Shown here: piece by piece, positions 22,618 through 25,942 of the stretch | Numbering within the stretch: position 1 is the stretch's first letter | How the letters are laid out: every line of letters starts with the position of its first letter | DNA from: an uncultured Acetatifactor sp. | GTDB taxonomy: Bacteria > Bacillota > Clostridia > Lachnospirales > Lachnospiraceae | Direction of reading: 5' to 3' | Length of the DNA stretch: 25,942 nt | Assembly: GCA_910589655.1 (NCBI GenBank) | Contig: CAJUTJ010000045.1 | Span: 1 to 25,942, forward strand | Notes under the pieces: generated by a model | Told to the model about the DNA's origin: nothing | Database searches by the model: none | What the model saw: only the letters and a program-made list of their open reading frames with translations | Program-made: the position numbers and the translations under genes

Positions 22618-23082
22618 TTAAAAATCAAACGCCAGCCGAATCAGTGCCACATCGGACCGCTGAAAAGTTCTGGACGCTTCGCCCTCCCTTATGACAATGA
22701 CCGCCCCGTCAAAACTTTCCAGTATGCCGGAAAATTCCTTGCATTTGTCAATGGGCTTAAACAGCTTGATCTCCACCTCTTGGCCAATGCTGGCCTGTAG
22801 ATGCTTATCCTTTTTCAAAGCTCGGCCCAATCCGGGACTGCTTACCTCCAAGATATAAGCATCGGGGATAAAATCTTCCGCATCCAATGCGTCCGAAAGA
22901 GCACGGCTTACATTTTCACAGTCCTGAATATTAACACCCTCCGGCTTGTCAATGTATGCTCTCAGATAGTAATCGCTGCCCTCCTTCACATACTCCACGT
23001 CATAAACGGAAACCTGACATTTTTCCGCTATGGGAGCAAGTAACTGCTCCGTCTTTGTCTCATACTCTTCCCTACGGGACAT
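22618..23082 (-). CDS. rimP: Ribosome maturation factor RimP
   Basis: An assembly factor for the 30S subunit. The two-domain family pattern is complete in 154 residues: an N-terminal alpha/beta domain (VYDVEYVKEGSDYYLRAYIDKPEGV, then CENVSRALSDALD), the diagnostic YILEVSSPGLGRALKKD, and a C-terminal SH3-like barrel. ATG 23082 has AAGGAGG five bases upstream. It is the first gene of the nusA-infB operon. Its leader of about 140 nt, starting from the promoter at 23228-23256, contains a perfect 32-base palindrome. Confidence 0.97.
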   Translation of the reverse strand: MSRREEYETKTEQLLAPIAEKCQVSVYDVEYVKEGSDYYLRAYIDKPEGVNIQDCENVSRALSDALDAEDFIPDAYILEVSSPGLGRALKKDKHLQASIGQEVEIKLFKPIDKCKEFSGILESFDGAVIVIREGEASRTFQRSDVALIRLAFDF

Positions 23083-23169
23083 ATATGCCTCCTTCTGATC
23101 CGGCGGCAGGCTTCGTTACCATTCAGCTCTCCGCCAAATTATTACAAAGCCCCCGTTTTTTCTACAAGC

Positions 23170-23201
23170 AAGTAAGAGTGGCTTGCAAGCCACTCTTACT
23201 T
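23170..23201. promoter_or_regulatory. Perfect 32-base palindrome in the rimP leader
   Basis: The two 16-base arms (23170-23185 and 23186-23201, AAGTAAGAGTGGCTTG and its complement) have no intervening loop base. In RNA it would form a hairpin about 20-50 nt after the predicted transcription start. On the minus strand the following bases GCTTGTAG are not T-rich, so it is not a standard terminator. It could be a protein-binding or processing site. Confidence 0.7.
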
Positions 23202-23227
23202 TAATCTTCATCATTTATCTAATAAGA

Positions 23228-23256
23228 AGTATAGACCCTATTCAGCCAAAAGTCAA
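23228..23256 (-). promoter_or_regulatory. Promoter of the rimP-nusA-infB operon (TTGACT-17-TATACT)
   Basis: The -35 TTGACT (23251-23256) and the -10 TATACT (23228-23233) each differ from consensus at one position, with a 17-base spacer. It is positioned to drive the nine genes down to ribF. Confidence 0.88.
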
Positions 23257-23295
23257 TACGCTTTCGCGGATTAATTCCATTTCGGTTTACTGAAC

Positions 23296-23404
23296 GTTAC
23301 TGTTCACTCCGTTCACAGCAACCTATGCACAGCATGTCTGTCTCGGGTTTATCACGCAGAAACAGCGTGAAAACACCTTGCGGCGACAGCGAGTGAACAG
23401 TAAC
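23296..23404. mobile_element. MITE-like element with 14-bp inverted ends and 7-bp flanking duplication
   Basis: The 109-bp element is the sister of that at 7085-7194: identical 14-bp ends GTTACTGTTCACTC/GAGTGAACAGTAAC and matching subterminal blocks. Its internal hairpin is different and differently placed (TCACGC...GCGTGA). ACTGAAC flanks it at 23289-23295 and 23405-23411. The right flank also continues with GTTACTG, extending the direct repeat to 14 bases. It lies just after the lipoprotein gene and about 40 bases upstream of the operon promoter. Confidence 0.8.
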
Positions 23405-23412
23405 ACTGAACG

Positions 23413-24003
23413 TTACTGCTGAACTATTGTATATACGGCATACCCTTCTCCACCATCACCGCTTATCACTAATTTTTCTTCATACTCAAACAACAAATGT
23501 CCCACATAGACAGATGTATTGGCCTGAAAGTCTTCACTTGGACAAGAATCCACAAAACTTTGTATAAAACCAACTGCATCCATACTTTCTATAATATCCT
23601 CAGATGCTTTCTCCCCCGAACTACCATATAACTCATCATTGTAATAAATATATGCTGGTGTTCCGGCAGGTCTCTCATGCTCTTCTCTACTCTTCTCGGA
23701 ATATTGGAGCAGCAAAAAGTATCGTTCTCCATTGATTCCCAACAACAGCCAGTCTGCGTATTGATAGAACTGATTATACCACTCTGCACCTTCTATCCCC
23801 TCTGGGATTTCCTCAATTAATTCGACATATTCCGTTTCCTTTTCCGAAAGAAAAATTTCACCGTCGTTTTTGTATGACTGACCGTTATAGAAATAAAGAT
23901 GTTCCTCATTTCTATAAATACTCCGTTTTGATCCACAGCTACACAGAGACACTGCTGTTAGCAGCATCAAGAAAATTATATTCTGTTTCACACATTGTTT
24001 CAT
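23413..24003 (-). CDS. Putative lipoprotein, unknown function
   Basis: I do not recognise a domain. The N-terminus (MKQCVKQN, a hydrophobic core, then SLCSC) is a lipoprotein signal with the probable lipidated Cys at residue 23. The mature part of about 170 residues is acidic, rich in Tyr, Glu and Ser, and predicted soluble, with no membrane segment. I start at ATG 24003, five bases after GGAG. The upstream extension to 24054 lacks support. It begins 51 bases after the stop of the secreted cysteine peptidase gene in the same direction and has no visible promoter of its own. Co-transcription, and a partner, inhibitor or anchor role, are therefore plausible but unproven. The stop lies two bases from a MITE-like insertion. 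Confidence 0.75.
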   Translation of the reverse strand: MKQCVKQNIIFLMLLTAVSLCSCGSKRSIYRNEEHLYFYNGQSYKNDGEIFLSEKETEYVELIEEIPEGIEGAEWYNQFYQYADWLLLGINGERYFLLLQYSEKSREEHERPAGTPAYIYYNDELYGSSGEKASEDIIESMDAVGFIQSFVDSCPSEDFQANTSVYVGHLLFEYEEKLVISGDGGEGYAVYTIVQQ

Positions 24004-24054
24004 ACTATCTCCACGTTCTATACTTTTATTTTGATTATAAGAATACAGTTGCAT

Positions 24055-25092
24055 CTAATATATAAACCTTGTAATACGCGTATATGATACGCCGCCTACC
24101 CCGTAATAGAATTGACTGGGACTATTAAAAATATTATTGGGAAGCGATAAATATACATAACCTGCCTCATTAGGATCCATTAAGATAAATTCCATATATG
24201 ACGCATCTTCATCTACTCCACACAAGATAACCGCATGTGTTGCATCTTTACCTTCAATGTGAAGAATAATCGGTTTACCATTAGATAATATATTTGAGGT
24301 TGTAGTTTTTGATGATAATGCCGTTCCAATAGTGACAGAACTTCCATATAAAGAAGCTGCCGTGCTATACCATTCATCACGTCCTTCCGGTATTTTATTA
24401 GGATCATTATTTACGCTTTCCCAGCATTTATTAAAAACGGATGAAGCAGTTAAATTATAATAACTTGTTTGATACATTATTTTAGAAGCAACACAGGCTG
24501 CCCAGCACAGCCCTATTCCTTGTGGAGAACTTTCATTATTTACATGTGCAACTTTCAAAAAATGATATATTGAACGTGACATCGCTGGTAATTCAACAGG
24601 TGTTACTTTTTCAATCAACATTTCACTCAGAGAATATCGTTGCTGTATCAAAGAAGATGTATCGCTGTTTTCAGCATTTTTTAATACATGAATTATGCCG
24701 CCTACTTCTGCCACAAGGCATTTATCCACACTAAATAGTGCCACCGGAATTTTTTGTTCATATGCATGTTGTATTTCGTTATATGTAGTATATGAAAGAG
24801 TGGAATAAAATTCTTCATCTATTTTACTGACAAGAATTTGCCCTATAATTTTATCACCGTCAAACACAAAATACATATTTTGCGAATTCTCAAATTCAGA
24901 ATGATTTAGCACTATTGGATTGCTTAACATAATAGAATCCACTGCCAAATAACCTGTTTTTGCAAGAAAATTACTTACTCGTTCCACTACATAAGATAAT
25001 TCATTATTAATTTCAGATGCATATACTCTCCCAGAAAAATTGAAGGCAAACAACATACACACTACACATAATATTGAAATTCTTTTTTTCAT
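24055..25092 (-). CDS. Secreted papain-like cysteine peptidase (C39/C70-like fold)
   Basis: It has a signal peptide (MKKRISILCVVCMLFAFNF, cleavage near VYASE), a region of about 150 residues that may be a pro-domain, and a C-terminal papain-like catalytic domain. The catalytic residues fit the clan CA pattern: Cys196 in GLCWAACVASK, His286 in THAVILCGVD, and Asp306 in LMDPNEAG. The CWAAC and H...MDP spacing is closest to the C39_2/AvrRpt2-like C70 groups of secreted or bacteriocin-associated peptidases. Start ATG 25092 follows an AGGGG site by seven bases, giving 345 residues; the frame to 25122 has no ribosome binding site. Codons are visibly more AT-rich than in the neighbouring housekeeping operon, suggesting acquisition. 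The substrate is unknown. A lipoprotein gene follows. Confidence 0.82.
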   Translation of the reverse strand: MKKRISILCVVCMLFAFNFSGRVYASEINNELSYVVERVSNFLAKTGYLAVDSIMLSNPIVLNHSEFENSQNMYFVFDGDKIIGQILVSKIDEEFYSTLSYTTYNEIQHAYEQKIPVALFSVDKCLVAEVGGIIHVLKNAENSDTSSLIQQRYSLSEMLIEKVTPVELPAMSRSIYHFLKVAHVNNESSPQGIGLCWAACVASKIMYQTSYYNLTASSVFNKCWESVNNDPNKIPEGRDEWYSTAASLYGSSVTIGTALSSKTTTSNILSNGKPIILHIEGKDATHAVILCGVDEDASYMEFILMDPNEAGYVYLSLPNNIFNSPSQFYYGVGGVSYTRITRFIY

Positions 25093-25736
25093 AAATTTTC
25101 CCCTTTCAAAAGTATTATCCACATTCCCAATTCACACATTTCTATTTATTCTACATCCCCCTCCTTTGCTTCTATTCACTATCTATATTTATCCCCATCT
25201 GCGCGCTGCGGCGCGCACTCAAATCAATAGTTGAATACGCATTTTTATTCAACCTTATCCCTCCTCTCCTCTCTTCACTTTCATGTATAAAAATTCTTAT
25301 AAATATCTTGCTAAAAATTCAAATGAGTTACTATTTTGCTTATTCTAAGTATACAGAAACAACAAATCAAAGATTTCCGCGCGTCAATCTTGGAGTTTTC
25401 ATATCAAAATAATTTACTCTCCGTTTTTAATTTCCATTTATATATTAGTTTATTTTAATTTTATTATATTATGTCATAAATGTCAATAATTATAATATAT
25501 CACATGTTTTAATGTCACTATTTTTGCTACTTTTAACCCTCACGCCACCGTGAAGCGGTTTCTGTGCTTGCGTTAATATTCTTCTTTTTCTAATTTGAAC
25601 TCGAAACAAAATATAAGATTAATGTCAAAAGATCAGAATTTAGACCTAATATATGAAATAACAAACTCTTTTTTACAGAAAGTAATACAGAATATCACAG
25701 AATCCTTGAATCAATAACAATCATTAAAAATAACAT
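25093..25736. other. AT-rich gene-free region upstream of the peptidase gene
   Basis: No credible gene is seen in about 640 bases. It contains the stem-loop motif at 25196-25225, a weak -10-like GATAAT just upstream of the peptidase ribosome binding site, and a small hairpin TCACG-CCAC-CGTGA near 25550. I cannot assign a confident promoter. Confidence 0.6.
25196..25225. repeat. Single copy of the stem-loop motif seen before nrdG
   Basis: The stem TGCGCGC (25200-25206), loop TGCG, GCGCGCA (25211-25217) is preceded by CCCATC and followed by CTCAAATCA, exactly as in the nrdG repeat units. The central stem pair is swapped relative to TGCCCGC/GCGGGCA, with pairing kept. It lies about 105 bases upstream of the peptidase start. 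Confidence 0.75.
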
Positions 25737-25769
25737 AAGAGTCAAAATATCAATTCTATTTTGACTCTT
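25737..25769 (-). terminator. Terminator after the partial gene at the right edge
   Basis: The perfect 13-bp stem AAGAGTCAAAATA/TATTTTGACTCTT has a 7-base loop. On the minus strand it is followed by ATGTTATTTTT and on the plus strand by TCATATTTATT. It may act in both directions. It lies 36 bases after the stop of the edge gene. Confidence 0.6.
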
Positions 25770-25805
25770 TCATATTTATTAAACATATTAATTCTTATAA
25801 CTCAC

Positions 25806-25942
25806 TCAACTTTCCCAGCACAAATTACCGAACATTGCCTGAATAAATATTGGCTGGGATGCTATCCAGTCGTTAACTTTACTTTTCAGTATTTCTGTGA
25901 TATCGGCTGACACCATTGATGCTATATCTACAAACAGGGATA
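25806..25942 (-). CDS. 3' end of an unidentified gene, cut by the window edge
   Basis: A minus-strand frame is open from the window edge to a TGA at 25806-25808, encoding at least 44 residues. The segment reads SLFVDIASMVSADITEIL, then VNDWIASQPIF and ends in FGNLCWES. Composition looks protein-like, and a terminator hairpin follows at 25737-25769, supporting a real gene end. I do not recognise the family. The short length leaves chance openness possible. Confidence 0.5.
   Translation of the reverse strand, partial: SLFVDIASMVSADITEILKSKVNDWIASQPIFIQAMFGNLCWES

Overview
The window reads as chromosomal DNA of an anaerobic Bacillota, class Clostridia, most likely Lachnospiraceae. The supports are the conserved Firmicutes order rimP-nusA-ylxR-ylxQ-infB-rbfA-nrnA-truB-ribF, a strictly anaerobic class III ribonucleotide reductase, strong AGGAGG-type ribosome binding sites, sigma-A promoters with 17-base spacers, and a pectin-degrading PL11 enzyme. 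The family assignment is inference; no rRNA is present. Every gene I accept is on the minus strand, so transcription runs from high to low coordinates.

Right end (about 23.3-25.9 kb): this part is visibly AT-rich. It holds the 3' end of an unknown gene with a terminator, a long gene-free stretch, and a two-gene unit encoding a secreted papain-like cysteine peptidase and a small lipoprotein. A MITE-like insertion follows immediately.

Centre (about 13.6-23.3 kb): the nusA-infB operon starts at a strong promoter at 23228-23256 and ends at a clean terminator after ribF at 13546-13568. It makes ribosome maturation factors (RimP, RbfA), transcription and translation factors (NusA, IF2), two small putative RNA-binding proteins, nanoRNase/pAp phosphatase, the tRNA pseudouridine synthase TruB and the FAD-making RibF. 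NusA carries seven near-identical acidic 13-residue repeats at its C-terminus. IF2 carries seven basic 14-residue repeats in its N-terminal linker.

Next (about 7.2-13.4 kb): in many Firmicutes rpsO and pnp follow ribF directly. Here two separately promoted genes intervene: a Na/Pi cotransporter-like protein with a PhoU domain, and an NlpC/P60 cell-wall hydrolase with a consensus promoter and a WalR-like box. rpsO (structured leader) and pnp (about 99-nt leader hairpin) then follow and end at a strong terminator.

Left end (1-7.2 kb): a nitroreductase whose 5' UTR contains eleven copies of a hexamer, a PL11 rhamnogalacturonan lyase with a pentapeptide-repeat insert and no signal peptide, and the nrdD-nrdG operon. 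The operon has a structured leader and three tandem 64-bp repeats between its genes.

The intergenic regions are rich in small palindromic elements. One family has 14-bp terminal inverted repeats and apparent 7-8 bp target duplications, with covarying internal hairpins. A second motif, the repeat before nrdG, recurs once upstream of the peptidase gene with compensatory stem changes. These elements, the repeat-expanded NusA and IF2, and the peptidase-lipoprotein pair are the least explained parts of the window.
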